From Prevotellamassilia timonensis (lineage in GTDB: Bacteria; Bacteroidota; Bacteroidia; Bacteroidales; Bacteroidaceae), in assembly GCF_900106785.1 (NCBI RefSeq), contig NZ_LT629845.1:772055-836054 (forward strand): a stretch of DNA of 64,000 bases, given 5' to 3'. Under the pieces are notes generated by a model. That model was not told the origin of the DNA, did not search any database, and saw only the letters and a program-made list of their open reading frames with translations. Position numbers and translations under genes: made by a program. Every line of letters begins with the position of its first letter. The stretch's first letter is position 1. Shown one piece after another: positions 47,607 through 56,822 of the stretch.

Positions 47607-48509
47607 TTATCTACTGCCTATAAACAAGCATATCATACCTAAAAGCACGAAGAACAAATCAATGGCTTTTGACCGAAGATTCTTTTCCTTCATTAGCATG
47701 GCGCCAAAAGCGAAAGATACAATAACACTGCCACGACGCACCATCGATACCACTGCTATCATGGCACCTGGACATGATAAAGCATAGAAATAGGCCATAT
47801 CAGCAGCCGTTAGGAACAACGAAATCAGCAAAATGCTCCAACGCCACTTAAAGGGAGATGTGCGTTTGCGTTGTGGAAGCCATATCAGCAGCATTACAAC
47901 GGTCATCATGACAGCCTGATACTGATTATACCAAGCTTGAACAAAATAGCGGTTTAATCCAGCCCCACCTTCAGTTACTGGAGCCATCAAATATTTGTCA
48001 TATAGGCCACTTATAGCACCAAGAAATGCTGCAATCACTAATAAACATATCCAACCATTATGTGAAAAACATATACCCTCTTTTTTACCACTTCGACTTA
48101 ATAAGAAAAACGAAACTATTGCCAGTAGGACACCTGCCCACTGCCATAGATTTAGACTCTCACCATATATGAGCAAGGCACCGACGAGCGTCATTACTGG
48201 TCGAGTAGCATTTATAGGACCTACAATAGTCAAGGGTAAATGCTTCATCGCATAGTAGCCACATACCCACGACGAAAGCACAATCACAGCCTTAACTAAT
48301 ACCAGGGTATGTTCATGCCACCCGCCACAAGGTACAACCATACTCATGCCGCAAGCCGAAGACACAATCAGTGGCAGGAAGAATAGAGCGCATACCGATG
48401 TATTAATCATCAACACAGGCAATACAGCATTGCCCTGCAATGATTGCTTTTTGAATACATCATAGAAACCCAATAAACAAGCTGATAAAAAAGCCAGAAA
48501 TATCCACAT
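47607..48509 (-). CDS. EamA/DMT family transporter
   Basis: The membrane protein (300 residues) has ten predicted transmembrane helices in two EamA repeats, the drug/metabolite transporter layout. Examples are [21 protein letters not shown] at the N-terminus and TIVGPINATRPVMTLVGAL in the first repeat. Substrate unknown. Start at ATG 48509, which overlaps the truA stop by one base (TGATG). A GTG one codon earlier is possible. It is therefore coupled to truA. Confidence 0.88.
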   Translation of the reverse strand: MWIFLAFLSACLLGFYDVFKKQSLQGNAVLPVLMINTSVCALFFLPLIVSSACGMSMVVPCGGWHEHTLVLVKAVIVLSSWVCGYYAMKHLPLTIVGPINATRPVMTLVGALLIYGESLNLWQWAGVLLAIVSFFLLSRSGKKEGICFSHNGWICLLVIAAFLGAISGLYDKYLMAPVTEGGAGLNRYFVQAWYNQYQAVMMTVVMLLIWLPQRKRTSPFKWRWSILLISLFLTAADMAYFYALSCPGAMIAVVSMVRRGSVIVSFAFGAMLMKEKNLRSKAIDLFFVLLGMICLFIGSR

Positions 48510-49267
48510 CACTCTATCTCCTCAAATATTGTATTGTCGTATTTTATATCTACCAACGAAAGTGCATTTCCAGGCATTGAATCTCCTGCAGCACAACGAT
48601 CCTTCTTTTTTATAACCGACTTAAAGTCTTGCAAAGTCATTCGTCCTCGTCCAACTTCAATCAATGTTCCAACAACAGCACGCACCATGTTACGAAGGAA
48701 ACGGTCTGCTGTAATTTCAAATTGCCACAAGTCGTCATCTATTTTACTCCAATGTGCACACACAACCCGACATATATTCGTTTTAGTATCCGTGTGTAAT
48801 TTTGAAAAACTCGTGAAGTCGTTAACCTGAAGTAGATACTTAGCCGCCTCGTTCATCAAATCGAAATCCAATGGGTAAGTTATGCGTGTGGCATATTGCC
48901 TTTCAAAAGGATTCTTTTTAGTATATATCCGATAGTGATAGGTGCGCGCCTTTGCATCAAATCGTGCGTGTGCGTCGTCACGTACTTTTACAACTCGACT
49001 GACTGCAATATCCTGTGGCAGAATTCTATTTAGTTTGTCAGTCAACCACGAACCATCAATCTCGCTACTTGAATCAAAGTGTGCCACCATCATGTGAGCA
49101 TGAACGCCCGCGTCCGTACGCCCCGCCCCTGTAACACTACAGTTTGCATCGCGAAGCAATTTGCGCAAGCAATCATTCAGTTTCTCCTGTACACTCATAG
49201 CATTTGGCTGTATTTGCCAGCCATGATATGCAGAGCCATCATACGAGAGGTATATAAAATATCGCAT
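48509..49267 (-). CDS. truA: tRNA pseudouridine synthase A
   Basis: TruA makes pseudouridine at positions 38-40 of the tRNA anticodon stem. It has 252 residues from ATG 49267 ([18 protein letters not shown]), the typical start. The catalytic aspartate is in [14 protein letters not shown] (about residues 49-62). Further family stretches are [14 protein letters not shown] and [18 protein letters not shown]. The longer frame to 49306 runs into a repeat and is rejected. A fragment of the MITE-like repeat lies directly upstream. Confidence 0.95.
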   Translation of the reverse strand: MRYFIYLSYDGSAYHGWQIQPNAMSVQEKLNDCLRKLLRDANCSVTGAGRTDAGVHAHMMVAHFDSSSEIDGSWLTDKLNRILPQDIAVSRVVKVRDDAHARFDAKARTYHYRIYTKKNPFERQYATRITYPLDFDLMNEAAKYLLQVNDFTSFSKLHTDTKTNICRVVCAHWSKIDDDLWQFEITADRFLRNMVRAVVGTLIEVGRGRMTLQDFKSVIKKKDRCAAGDSMPGNALSLVDIKYDNTIFEEIE

Positions 49268-49275
49268 ATAAGTAG

Positions 49276-49350
49276 ATAAGTAGGTGTTCAAAATTATTTT
49301 ATACAATCAGCTGATATCATGTCCACATTGAAAGCACGTACTCGGGCATA
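49276..49350. repeat. Partial copy of the MITE-like element
   Basis: ataagtaggtgttcaaaatt ... acaatcag (49276-49310) matches the left end of the element at 37355. The similarity continues, weaker, through the cacatTgaaagcac segment. A matching right end is not seen. It lies just upstream of truA. Confidence 0.65.
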
Positions 49351-49481
49351 TCTGTTCACTCTCTTCTGACAATATAGCCCCAAGCTATAAACGAAAACAA
49401 GCAACGCACCCCATATTTAGAACATGAGTTTGCATTGCTTGCTTGTAAACAAAACTGTATTGTGCTTATATCAGAGAAGCA

Positions 49482-49931
49482 TTAAGCCTCTTCAGCAACA
49501 ACCTCGAAAGGAATTTCAACAGGAACTTCCTTGTGGAGGTGGATTGTAGCTGTATAAGAACCAACTTCCTTCACATCCTTTACAGTGATGATCTTACGAT
49601 CAATCTCGAAGCCGAGCTTGTTCAGGGCCTCAGCAATGTGAAGTGCATTTACAGAACCATAGATAGCGCCAGTTGCACTAACCTTTGTTGCAATCTTGAT
49701 GGGTTCAATAGCAGAAAGCTTAGCAGCCAAAGCTTCAGCGTCAGCCTTAATCTTGGCCAACTTGTGAGCACGCTGCTTCAAGTTTTCAGCCAACACCTTC
49801 TTAGCTGATTCAGATGCAATGATAGCCTTGCCGGTAGGAATAAGGTAGTTACGGCCATAACCGTCCTTTACTGTTACGATATCGTCCTTATAACCCAGAC
49901 CAATAACGTTTTCTTTCAATATAATTTCCAT
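49482..49931 (-). CDS. rplI: 50S ribosomal protein L9
   Basis: L9, 149 residues, with the N-terminal RNA-binding domain (MEIILKENVIGLGYKDDIVT, then GYGRNYLIPTGKAI) joined by a long central helix (about 45-75) to the C-terminal domain. Normal length. Third gene of rpsF-rpsR-rplI, the usual order. 21 bases separate it from rpsR. Confidence 0.97.
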   Translation of the reverse strand: MEIILKENVIGLGYKDDIVTVKDGYGRNYLIPTGKAIIASESAKKVLAENLKQRAHKLAKIKADAEALAAKLSAIEPIKIATKVSATGAIYGSVNALHIAEALNKLGFEIDRKIITVKDVKEVGSYTATIHLHKEVPVEIPFEVVAEEA

Positions 49932-49952
49932 ATCTTATTACCTCCTCTGTTA

Positions 49953-50222
49953 TTATTTCATCAAATCGGTTACGAAGGGAAGGAGAGCCAAGTGACGGGC
50001 ACGCTTTACAGCCTGAGCCACACGACGCTGATACTTCAATGAAGTACCTGTGATGCGACGGGGAAGGATCTTACCCTGCTCATTCAAGAACTTCTTCAAA
50101 AATTCAGGATCCTTGTAATCAATGTACTTGATACCGCTCTTCTTGAAACGGCAATACTTTTTCTTCTTGACATCCACAGTGGGGGGAGTCAAATAACGAA
50201 TCTCAGATTGTGCTTGTGCCAT
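49953..50222 (-). CDS. rpsR: 30S ribosomal protein S18
   Basis: S18, 89 residues. The core [20 protein letters not shown] and [17 protein letters not shown] are typical, with the N-terminal [11 protein letters not shown] segment. It pairs with S6 in the platform of the small subunit. The start, 50222, follows the rpsF stop by three bases. Confidence 0.97.
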   Translation of the reverse strand: MAQAQSEIRYLTPPTVDVKKKKYCRFKKSGIKYIDYKDPEFLKKFLNEQGKILPRRITGTSLKYQRRVAQAVKRARHLALLPFVTDLMK

Positions 50223-50225
50223 TTT

Positions 50226-50570
50226 TTAGTCCTCCTTCTTGTTAAACTTGTTACGACGTTTTGCAGCATACTCTGCTGCGTACTTCTCGTTCTTTACAGT
50301 GAGATAACGAATTACGCGTTCGTCACGTCGATAGGCGATTTCGAGCTTGGCAATAGCCTTAGGCTCAGCCTTGAATTCGATAAACTCATAGAAGCCAGTG
50401 GACTTTTTCTGAATGGGATAAGCCATAGTCTTGAGTCCCCACTCTTCTTCATTGATAATCTCAGCGCCTGCAGCGGTGAGAATACCTTTGAATTTTTCAA
50501 CCGTTTCCTTCATCTGTTGGTCAGACAAAACGGGAGTCATAATGAAAACGGTTTCGTACTGATTCATCAT
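50226..50570 (-). CDS. rpsF: 30S ribosomal protein S6
   Basis: S6, 114 residues with the ferredoxin-like fold: [39 protein letters not shown] and [13 protein letters not shown]. The C-terminus is a basic Lys/Arg-rich tail. Two consecutive ATGs (50570 and 50567) can serve as start. First gene of rpsF-rpsR-rplI, with a promoter just upstream. Confidence 0.97.
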   Translation of the reverse strand: MMNQYETVFIMTPVLSDQQMKETVEKFKGILTAAGAEIINEEEWGLKTMAYPIQKKSTGFYEFIEFKAEPKAIAKLEIAYRRDERVIRYLTVKNEKYAAEYAAKRRNKFNKKED

Positions 50571-50613
50571 AATTTTAATGAACTAATAGGTTTTATATTG
50601 CAAAATTGCGGTG

Positions 50614-50645
50614 CAAAATTAAGGATTTCTTTTCGTCCGAGCAAA
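50614..50645 (-). promoter_or_regulatory. Promoter of rpsF-rpsR-rplI
   Basis: On the minus strand TTTG (complement of 50642-50645) and TAATTTTG (complement of 50614-50621) are 20 bases apart. This fits the Bacteroidetes consensus. The rpsF start is 43 bases further. Confidence 0.75.
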
Positions 50646-50780
50646 TACAAGCCATAAAAATCTGCCACAAACTGCTCATTTTTACGTTCTCACGACAATT
50701 ATGACCGTACTTTCAAGTACAACCAAACACAAAAAGAACGAATACGCTGTGCGCATGCCCCACAAACAACTCTGAAAAAA

Positions 50781-50814
50781 GGCAGCAACAATCTTTATTA
50801 AAATTGCTGCTGCC
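50781..50814 (-). terminator. Terminator of the SRP RNA-tRNA operon
   Basis: A 12-bp stem with one mismatch (ggcagcaacaat at 50781-50792 against the complement of 50803-50814) and a 10-base loop. On the minus strand it is followed by six T. Confidence 0.85.
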
Positions 50815-50819
50815 CTTCG

Positions 50820-50892
50820 AGCCGAAAGCGGGACTCGAACCCGCGACCTATTCATTACGAATGAATTGCTCTACCAACTGAGCCATTTCGGC
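50820..50892 (-). tRNA. tRNA-Thr (CGU anticodon)
   Basis: A 73-nt cloverleaf: acceptor GCCGAAA/TTTCGGC, D arm GGCTCAGTTGGTAGAGC, an anticodon stem ATTCA/TGAAT around loop TTCGTAA (anticodon CGU, threonine), and a T arm GCGGGTTCGAGTCCCGC. CCA is not encoded. Last gene of the stable-RNA operon. Confidence 0.95.
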
Positions 50893-50906
50893 CTTGTCAT
50901 GTTTTG

Positions 50907-50980
50907 AGCCTCTTGTCGGATTCGAACCAACGACCCCGAGATTACAAATCACGTGCTCTGGCCAACTGAGCTAAAGAGGC
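50907..50980 (-). tRNA. tRNA-Thr (UGU anticodon)
   Basis: A 74-nt cloverleaf: acceptor GCCTCTT/AAGAGGC, D arm AGCTCAGTTGGCCAGAGC, anticodon loop TTTGTAA (UGU, threonine) and T arm GTTGGTTCGAATCCGAC. The anticodon stem CGTGA/TCTCG has one central T-T mismatch. CCA is not encoded. It begins 4 nt after the SRP RNA. Confidence 0.93.
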
Positions 50981-50984
50981 GGGT

Positions 50985-51080
50985 GGGTAAGCTAACTGCA
51001 TCGCGCCGCTACAACCAACTACCTTTGCTGCGGTCAAGCCCTGGAGGATTCGAAGGGAGCTGGCCGTGCAGCACTTACCC
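50985..51080 (-). ncRNA. ffs: Signal recognition particle RNA (small bacterial type)
   Basis: The 96-nt RNA folds into one long hairpin closed by GGGTAAG/CTTACCC and CTGCA/TGCAG. The apical part shows the SRP signature: CCT-CCAGG on the 5' side and GCAGCAA-AGG on the 3' side, then GGTAGTTGG. These correspond to the CAGG and AGCA asymmetric and symmetric loops that bind Ffh. The tip is a TTGA-type loop rather than GGAA. The RNA functions in co-translational targeting of membrane proteins with Ffh, which is not in this window. The assignment rests on motif and fold, read by eye. Confidence 0.85.
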
Positions 51081-51136
51081 ATAATATTGTGCTCAACTAC
51101 GAATGAGTAAATCCTCATTTTTCGTTTTTGCGAGTG

Positions 51137-51168
51137 CAAAGATAATGCTTCCTGTCATTGTAACCAAA
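51137..51168 (-). promoter_or_regulatory. Promoter of the SRP RNA-tRNA operon
   Basis: On the minus strand TTTG (complement of 51165-51168) and TATCTTTG (complement of 51137-51144) are 20 bases apart. It lies 57 bases before the SRP RNA. Confidence 0.75.
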
Positions 51169-51790
51169 TAAAAACGCGTATATTTTTATTTGGTATACAA
51201 ACAAAAGTCGCAAAACGACCGTTTTTATACACAGTATTAGACCACGAAAAAATGGTTTCCCAAAAACAGGATTTAGGTACTTGTCTCCCCTTTTTATTAT
51301 CTACACTGTTTTTGTCTACACTCTGCACTTTTGGTTAATATATCATTGATATTCAATAGAATACGAAATGTATACACCAATACATTCCATATACACTACC
51401 ATCAGCACAGCATACACGCTGTCTACACCCGTGTACACATTATGCGCTAACGCTTGTGCCAGGGCATTTATTCTGTATTGAGGGAGCGAAAATTTAATTG
51501 CTCCAACTGAATTTTCTATTTCCCTATACAGAAAATACGGGTTCGCAATGCAGAAGAACCTGTTTAATAGTACCGACAAATGTAGAAGAGTGTAGACAAG
51601 TGCAGATAGTTGTGTAGATTGTAATTAACCGTGTCTACACTTCATAACAACCTTAAAATCAGATATTTTAGGATAAAAGTGCAGAGTGCAGACAATTTGC
51701 AAGAAAAGCCCTTGTGGGTGTTCGATAAGTAGCGGCTTAGTAAGAACCATACAATAGACCAGGCTACAGGAACAATTAAAATGCGTTATG
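51169..51790. other. Non-coding region with words shared with 25.1-25.6 kb
   Basis: No gene is supported. The region contains gtctacactctgcactttt near 51313 and its complement-like gtgcagagtgcagacaat near 51680. It also has a hairpin-like stretch tattgagggag ... tccctata (51477-51530) and gtgtagata-like words at 51590-51630. The same set of words, in the same order, occurs at 25290-25575. The minus-strand ORF at 51343-51579 has no recognisable features. Confidence 0.6.
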
Positions 51791-51793
51791 TGC

Positions 51794-51824
51794 TTTGTAT
51801 TGAAAGTGTTTAGCGGTATCTTTG
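51794..51824 (+). promoter_or_regulatory. Promoter of uvrB
   Basis: TTTG at 51794-51797 and TATCTTTG at 51817-51824, with 19 bases between, fit the Bacteroidetes consensus. The uvrB start is 78 bases downstream. Confidence 0.75.
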
Positions 51825-51901
51825 CATAATGCTCACTTTGAAAGGGGCAACAAAATTAGCGTCGCAAAGACTTTATACTTTGGCGACTAAAATACGTCAT
51901 C

Positions 51902-53944
51902 ATGAAAGAATTCGATTTACAATCAAAATACAAACCGACAGGCGATCAACCTGAAGCCATACGCCAACTGACAAACGGCGTACTTGACGGCACCCCGGCA
52001 CAGGTGTTGTTAGGCGTAACCGGCTCTGGCAAGACATTCACAATAGCAAACGTTATAAAGAATGTAGGGAAACCCACATTAGTACTCAGCCATAATAAAA
52101 CGCTTGCGGCTCAGCTGTATTCAGAATTCAAGGGATTTTTCCCCAATAATGCCGTAGAATATTATGTATCCTACTATGACTATTATCAGCCTGAGGCGTA
52201 TATTGCATCAACTGATACGTATATAGAAAAAGACCTTGCCATCAACGAGGATATTGACAAGTTAAGACTTGCTGCCACCTCGGCCCTACTTTCTGGACGC
52301 AATGATGTGATTGTTGTCTCATCGGTATCATGCATATATGGCATGGGAAACCCTGCGGCTTTTTATGAGAATGTGATCGACTTGAAGGTTGGCAAGATAC
52401 TTTCCATGAACAGTCTGCTTAATCATCTCGTTTCGAGTTTGTACACCCGTAATGATGTAGCACCAAAGGCAGGTAATTTCAGGGTTAAGGGGGATACAAT
52501 TGATATTTATCTGGCCTATGCCGATGAATTGATACGTGTATGTTTTTGGGACGATGAGATAGATAGCATTGAAGATATTGATGCCATATCGGGCACAAGG
52601 CTCAACACCTATGATGAATACAAGGTGTACCCAGCCAATCTTTTTCTCACATCAAAAGAGACTCAAGAACTTGCCATCCGTAATATACAGGACGATTTGT
52701 GCAAACAGGTAAAGGCATTTGAGGAAGAAGGCAAGATGCTTGAAGCCAAACGTCTGAAAGAGCGTGTGGAGTATGACATCGAAATGATACGCGAGCTTGG
52801 GCATTGCGCTGGAATTGAAAACTATTCGCGCTACTTCGACGGCCGCGAACCTGGCACAAGACCATTTTGTCTGCTCGACTTTTTCCCGAAGGACTTTCTG
52901 ATTGTTATAGATGAAAGTCATGTAACTGTGCCACAAATCCGAGCTATGTATGGAGGAGACAGGTCACGCAAAGAAAGCCTTGTCAACTATGGTTTCCGAC
53001 TACCTGCGGCTCTTGACAATCGGCCCCTCAAATTCGATGAATTTCATGAGATGGCCAAACAGGTCATTTATATAAGCGCCACCCCGGCTGAGTATGAACT
53101 CAAAGAGAGTGAGGGGGTTGTTGTCGACCAAGTTATCCGTCCGACCGGACTTCTCGATCCGCCCATCGAAGTGCGTGACACAGACTTCCCCGTAGACGAT
53201 TTAATGCACGAAATTCACAAATGCAAGGAGAACGAAGAACGCGTGTTGGTGACGACACTCACAAAACGCATGGCTGAGGAACTAACAGATTATCTGCTCA
53301 AGAATGGTATCAATACTGCCTATATTCATAGCGACGTTGACACCTTGGAACGCGTACAAATTATGGAGGATCTGCGCCGAGGCATTTACGATGTGCTCGT
53401 GGGAGTCAATTTATTGCGTGAGGGATTAGATTTGCCAGAGGTAGCCCTTGTAGCGATACTTGATGCGGACAAGGAAGGCTTTTTGCGATGCGAGCGTTCG
53501 CTTACACAGACTGCTGGCCGAGCAGCCCGTAATGTAAACGGACGTGTAATCATGTATGCAAAGGAGATAACACAGTCTATGCAACAAACTATTGACGAGA
53601 CGAACCGCAGACGCACAAAACAGATTGCCTATAACATGGCGCATCATATTACACCGCAGCCTATTTTCAAACCGATTGAAAGCAATGAATTGGTTGAAAT
53701 GCAACGTAATAAGCAAAATATGAAGCAAGCAGCCGATGCCTCTCATAACACATATAACATACAACGCAACAGCGATTTAAGCATTGCCGCTGAGGCAAAG
53801 CCAAGCTACGGGCATAAAACAAAGACTGAAAGTATTGAACAAAAGAAGGAACGGCTGCAAAAAGCCATGAAAAAGGCAGCGGCAGACTTTGACTTTATAT
53901 TGGCGGCTCAACTGCGTGACGAATTACTTTCATTGGATAAGTAG
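51902..53944 (+). CDS. uvrB: Excinuclease ABC subunit B
   Basis: UvrB (680 residues) is the damage-verifying helicase-like subunit of nucleotide excision repair. Walker A GVTGSGKT is at about residues 38-45. The beta-hairpin region YYVSYYDYYQPEAYIASTDTY is at about 90-110. Motif DESH is near 338, and the helicase motifs RTGLLDPP and QTAGRAARN follow. The C-terminal UVR domain that contacts UvrC is at about 645-680 (LQKAMKKAAADFDFILAAQL). Full length, standing alone on the plus strand with its own promoter. Confidence 0.97.
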   Translation: MKEFDLQSKYKPTGDQPEAIRQLTNGVLDGTPAQVLLGVTGSGKTFTIANVIKNVGKPTLVLSHNKTLAAQLYSEFKGFFPNNAVEYYVSYYDYYQPEAYIASTDTYIEKDLAINEDIDKLRLAATSALLSGRNDVIVVSSVSCIYGMGNPAAFYENVIDLKVGKILSMNSLLNHLVSSLYTRNDVAPKAGNFRVKGDTIDIYLAYADELIRVCFWDDEIDSIEDIDAISGTRLNTYDEYKVYPANLFLTSKETQELAIRNIQDDLCKQVKAFEEEGKMLEAKRLKERVEYDIEMIRELGHCAGIENYSRYFDGREPGTRPFCLLDFFPKDFLIVIDESHVTVPQIRAMYGGDRSRKESLVNYGFRLPAALDNRPLKFDEFHEMAKQVIYISATPAEYELKESEGVVVDQVIRPTGLLDPPIEVRDTDFPVDDLMHEIHKCKENEERVLVTTLTKRMAEELTDYLLKNGINTAYIHSDVDTLERVQIMEDLRRGIYDVLVGVNLLREGLDLPEVALVAILDADKEGFLRCERSLTQTAGRAARNVNGRVIMYAKEITQSMQQTIDETNRRRTKQIAYNMAHHITPQPIFKPIESNELVEMQRNKQNMKQAADASHNTYNIQRNSDLSIAAEAKPSYGHKTKTESIEQKKERLQKAMKKAAADFDFILAAQLRDELLSLDK

Positions 53945-54061
53945 ACTTTTTGCAATATAATTCGAGTGTCAGCCCACCGACCTATATGCACTCCGCCCAT
54001 AAGGCAAAACGACACACCGCCTCTCACAAGAGCCATACATCTGCCAAGCCCTTCAGCATGC

Positions 54062-54871
54062 TCAATTAAGGAAAATGGCCGAGTAAATTCGTCCTGAATT
54101 TATGCCCAGTTTTCGAGCCGAAAAGAATACATCACTATGCACATAAGTACAAACATTGGTAATCTGTATGTTTGAAAGCTTTACGCCAGCCTCTTCCAAC
54201 AGATATACGTTGGCAGCCCATAGGTCAATATGGGGCTTTGACCATGTTGTATTATCGATTATGCTTGTAGGAAATCCAGCCTCTTCGAATGCTATTCGAA
54301 CCTCGTTGCCCACTTCAAAAGCTTGTTGCGATATGCTTGGACCTATAACGGCCACACAATCCGATGCAATGGTTCCATACTTTTCATGCATCATGCTCAA
54401 GGCATTTTGACTGATACGTTTAACTGTGCCGCGCCAGCCTGCATGTATGGCTGCAACCGCTTGATGCACTTTGTCATGGATTAGTACGGGTACACAGTCG
54501 GCAGTAGATATCCCAATGCACTGCCTCGGCTCATCTGTAATCAAAGCGTCTATGTCTTGCAACAGGTCTGTCTGTTCTTGACGCGTAAGCGACAAAAAAG
54601 CTTTGTCTATACAGCGGACATTAGAGGTATGTGTCTGTCTTGGTACCCATAGGTTCTGCACTGGAACCCCCAACTTTTCACATAGCCATGCTCTGTTGCG
54701 TTCTACCCTCCCCTTGTCATCACCACAGTAGTGTGTCACATTGAAAGCTGCATATGCACCCATTTGGTTTATCTCATCACCACTTAAATTAAACGGGGAC
54801 AAACGAGTTGTAGAGAATGCGGTAACCTCGTTTGAAAGTTCGTATTTTAACAAGCTCTTATTTTCCATCAT
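54062..54871 (-). CDS. pgeF: PgeF/YfiH family (multi-copper oxidoreductase fold) protein
   Basis: A 269-residue protein of the YfiH/YlmD/DUF152 family. Members were first called polyphenol oxidases and later shown to act on purine nucleosides or to correct peptidoglycan composition. The conserved HAGWRGT motif lies near residue 145 with its histidine. TADCVPV near 123 provides further zinc ligands, and QTHTSNV near 80 another histidine. Two tandem ATGs at 54871 and 54868. It lies downstream of obgE on the same strand. Confidence 0.88.
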   Translation of the reverse strand: MMENKSLLKYELSNEVTAFSTTRLSPFNLSGDEINQMGAYAAFNVTHYCGDDKGRVERNRAWLCEKLGVPVQNLWVPRQTHTSNVRCIDKAFLSLTRQEQTDLLQDIDALITDEPRQCIGISTADCVPVLIHDKVHQAVAAIHAGWRGTVKRISQNALSMMHEKYGTIASDCVAVIGPSISQQAFEVGNEVRIAFEEAGFPTSIIDNTTWSKPHIDLWAANVYLLEEAGVKLSNIQITNVCTYVHSDVFFSARKLGINSGRIYSAIFLN

Positions 54872-54941
54872 AGTGCGTCAGATATGAAAAAAGAGTACGG
54901 AATAGAAAAACAACCGTACTCTCTATTACTATATATGTTTA

Positions 54942-56108
54942 TTAGTCTTCCAAGTCTTCAATATCGTATATTTCTTCGTCGGCAGAATCGTCATCATCTT
55001 CGTCGGATATGTCGTAGTCTGCTTGCCAATCGGCAAAATCGGTGGCCAGGACACTGGCCTCACGGTCACGATGCACAATCGACCCACCTTCGGCAACCGA
55101 CTGCAGTTTATTGCTTTCGCTATTCAATTCTTCCCAAAGAATGTCTTTTAGTCGTTCTATTCCAAAACCAGTAACTGATGATATGTAAACTACTGGCAAG
55201 TCGTTAGGCAATTCGGCCTTAAGCATGTCCATGAGTTCATCGTCAAGCAGGTCACATTTCGTCACAGCTAATACGCGATGTTTGTCGAGCATACCAGGAT
55301 TAAATTTAGACAATTCGCCCAATAGCACATTATATTCCTTGGCTATGTTGTCTGTATCGCCAGGAACCATGAATAGCAACAACGAATTTCGCTCAATGTG
55401 GCGTAAGAAGCGCAAACCTAACCCGCGACCTTCACTTGCACCCTCAATAATACCAGGTATGTCGGCCATCACAAAAGACTTGTGATCGCGATAGGCCACC
55501 ACACCAAGGCTCGGCTCCATTGTCGTGAACGGATAATTTGCTATTTTAGGGCGAGCAGAAGACAAGCTTGATAACAGAGTTGATTTTCCAGCATTCGGAA
55601 ATCCAACCAAACCGACATCGGCCAATAGTTTCAACTCTAATATAACCATCATTTCCTGCATTGGTTCGCCTGGTTGTGCGTACCGAGGAGCCTGATTGGT
55701 TGAAGTACGGAACTGCCAATTACCCAGTCCGCCACGACCGCCCTTGAGTAACATCACCACTTGTCCGTCTTCGGTGACATCGCAAATATACTTACCAGTT
55801 TCTGCATCGTAAGCAACTGTACCTGGCGGCACGTCGATGTACCTATCTTCGCCATCTGAGCCGTGTGAGCAACATTTTGATCCATTTCCACCATTTCCAG
55901 CAAAAACATGACGTTCATAGCGCAAGTGTAACAGAGTCCAATAATTGTGGTTCCCACGCAGATAAACATTGCCACCTCGTCCACCATCTCCACCATCTGG
56001 TCCGCCATTAGGTTGATATTTGGCACGATGCATATGCATTGAGCCGCGTCCGCCCTTACCCGAGCGGCAATATATTTTTACGTAATCTACAAAATTCGAT
56101 TCAGCCAT
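54942..56108 (-). CDS. obgE: Obg family GTPase
   Basis: ObgE (388 residues) is a ribosome-associated GTPase involved in 50S assembly and stress control. It has the glycine-rich Obg fold (about 1-158, with [15 protein letters not shown] and [10 protein letters not shown]), then the G domain: G1 GFPNAGKST (about 167), G3 DIPG, G4 TKCD, G5 ISSVTG. The C-terminus is acidic ([11 protein letters not shown]). Start ATG 56108. Between adk and pgeF in a minus-strand run. Confidence 0.97.
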   Translation of the reverse strand: MAESNFVDYVKIYCRSGKGGRGSMHMHRAKYQPNGGPDGGDGGRGGNVYLRGNHNYWTLLHLRYERHVFAGNGGNGSKCCSHGSDGEDRYIDVPPGTVAYDAETGKYICDVTEDGQVVMLLKGGRGGLGNWQFRTSTNQAPRYAQPGEPMQEMMVILELKLLADVGLVGFPNAGKSTLLSSLSSARPKIANYPFTTMEPSLGVVAYRDHKSFVMADIPGIIEGASEGRGLGLRFLRHIERNSLLLFMVPGDTDNIAKEYNVLLGELSKFNPGMLDKHRVLAVTKCDLLDDELMDMLKAELPNDLPVVYISSVTGFGIERLKDILWEELNSESNKLQSVAEGGSIVHRDREASVLATDFADWQADYDISDEDDDDSADEEIYDIEDLED

Positions 56109-56214
56109 AATTGTTCAATAAGCAAATGTGACGTTTTGCCAAAGTGCAAATGTGACACCAAGCCACGTACGAGTTTCGCACGTGTGGCAAGGCGTCACAA
56201 TAGCAAATTGAATA

Positions 56215-56784
56215 TTAGAATTTATCAATCACTGCACAAAGAGCAGCGTTGATTTCTTCGAGAGAGCCATAACCTTTTACAGCATGGCGTTTCCCTTCAT
56301 TTTCATACCAAGTGATGAGCGGTGCCGTTTGTGCGTTGTATACGTCAAGGCGTTTCTTTATAGTCTCTGCATTATCATCAGCACGACCAGAAGTTTTGCC
56401 TCTATTGATAAGGCGCTCCATCAACATATCCTCAGGTACATCAAGTTCAAGCATGCCAGCTACTTCAGTGTTGCGGTCGGCAAGCATCTTTTTCAGAGCT
56501 TCGGCTTGTGGGATTGTACGGGGGAAACCATCAAATATCACACCCTCACAAGGGCAAAGCGAATCATAGGTAGCGGCAAGGATATCAATCATCAACGAAT
56601 CGGGGATGAGTTGACCGTTGTCAATATAGCCCTTAGCTGTCTTACCCAGCTCTGTTCCATTCTTGATTTCAGCACGCAGCACATCGCCTGTTGAAATGTG
56701 CTTAAAACCATACTTCTTCACCAGCAAATCACTCTGTGTGCCTTTTCCTGAACCAGGAGCGCCAAAGATTACAATATTCTTCAT
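56215..56784 (-). CDS. adk: Adenylate kinase
   Basis: Adenylate kinase (189 residues) interconverts ATP + AMP and 2 ADP. The P-loop GAPGSGKGTQ is at 7-16. The AMP-binding STGDVLRAEI follows, then FDGFPRTIPQAEAL and the LID region RGKTSGRADDNAET. The short LID form without zinc cysteines fits the length. Gene order hpt-adk-obgE is common in Bacteroidetes. Confidence 0.97.
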   Translation of the reverse strand: MKNIVIFGAPGSGKGTQSDLLVKKYGFKHISTGDVLRAEIKNGTELGKTAKGYIDNGQLIPDSLMIDILAATYDSLCPCEGVIFDGFPRTIPQAEALKKMLADRNTEVAGMLELDVPEDMLMERLINRGKTSGRADDNAETIKKRLDVYNAQTAPLITWYENEGKRHAVKGYGSLEEINAALCAVIDKF

Positions 56785-56822
56785 TGTCTTGTTTATATAT
56801 TAGTTTAGTTAAGATTCCTGTT

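Noticed and set aside
50942-51139. Minus-strand ORF over the RNA genes
   Set aside because: It overlaps tRNA-Thr and the SRP RNA and has no protein features.
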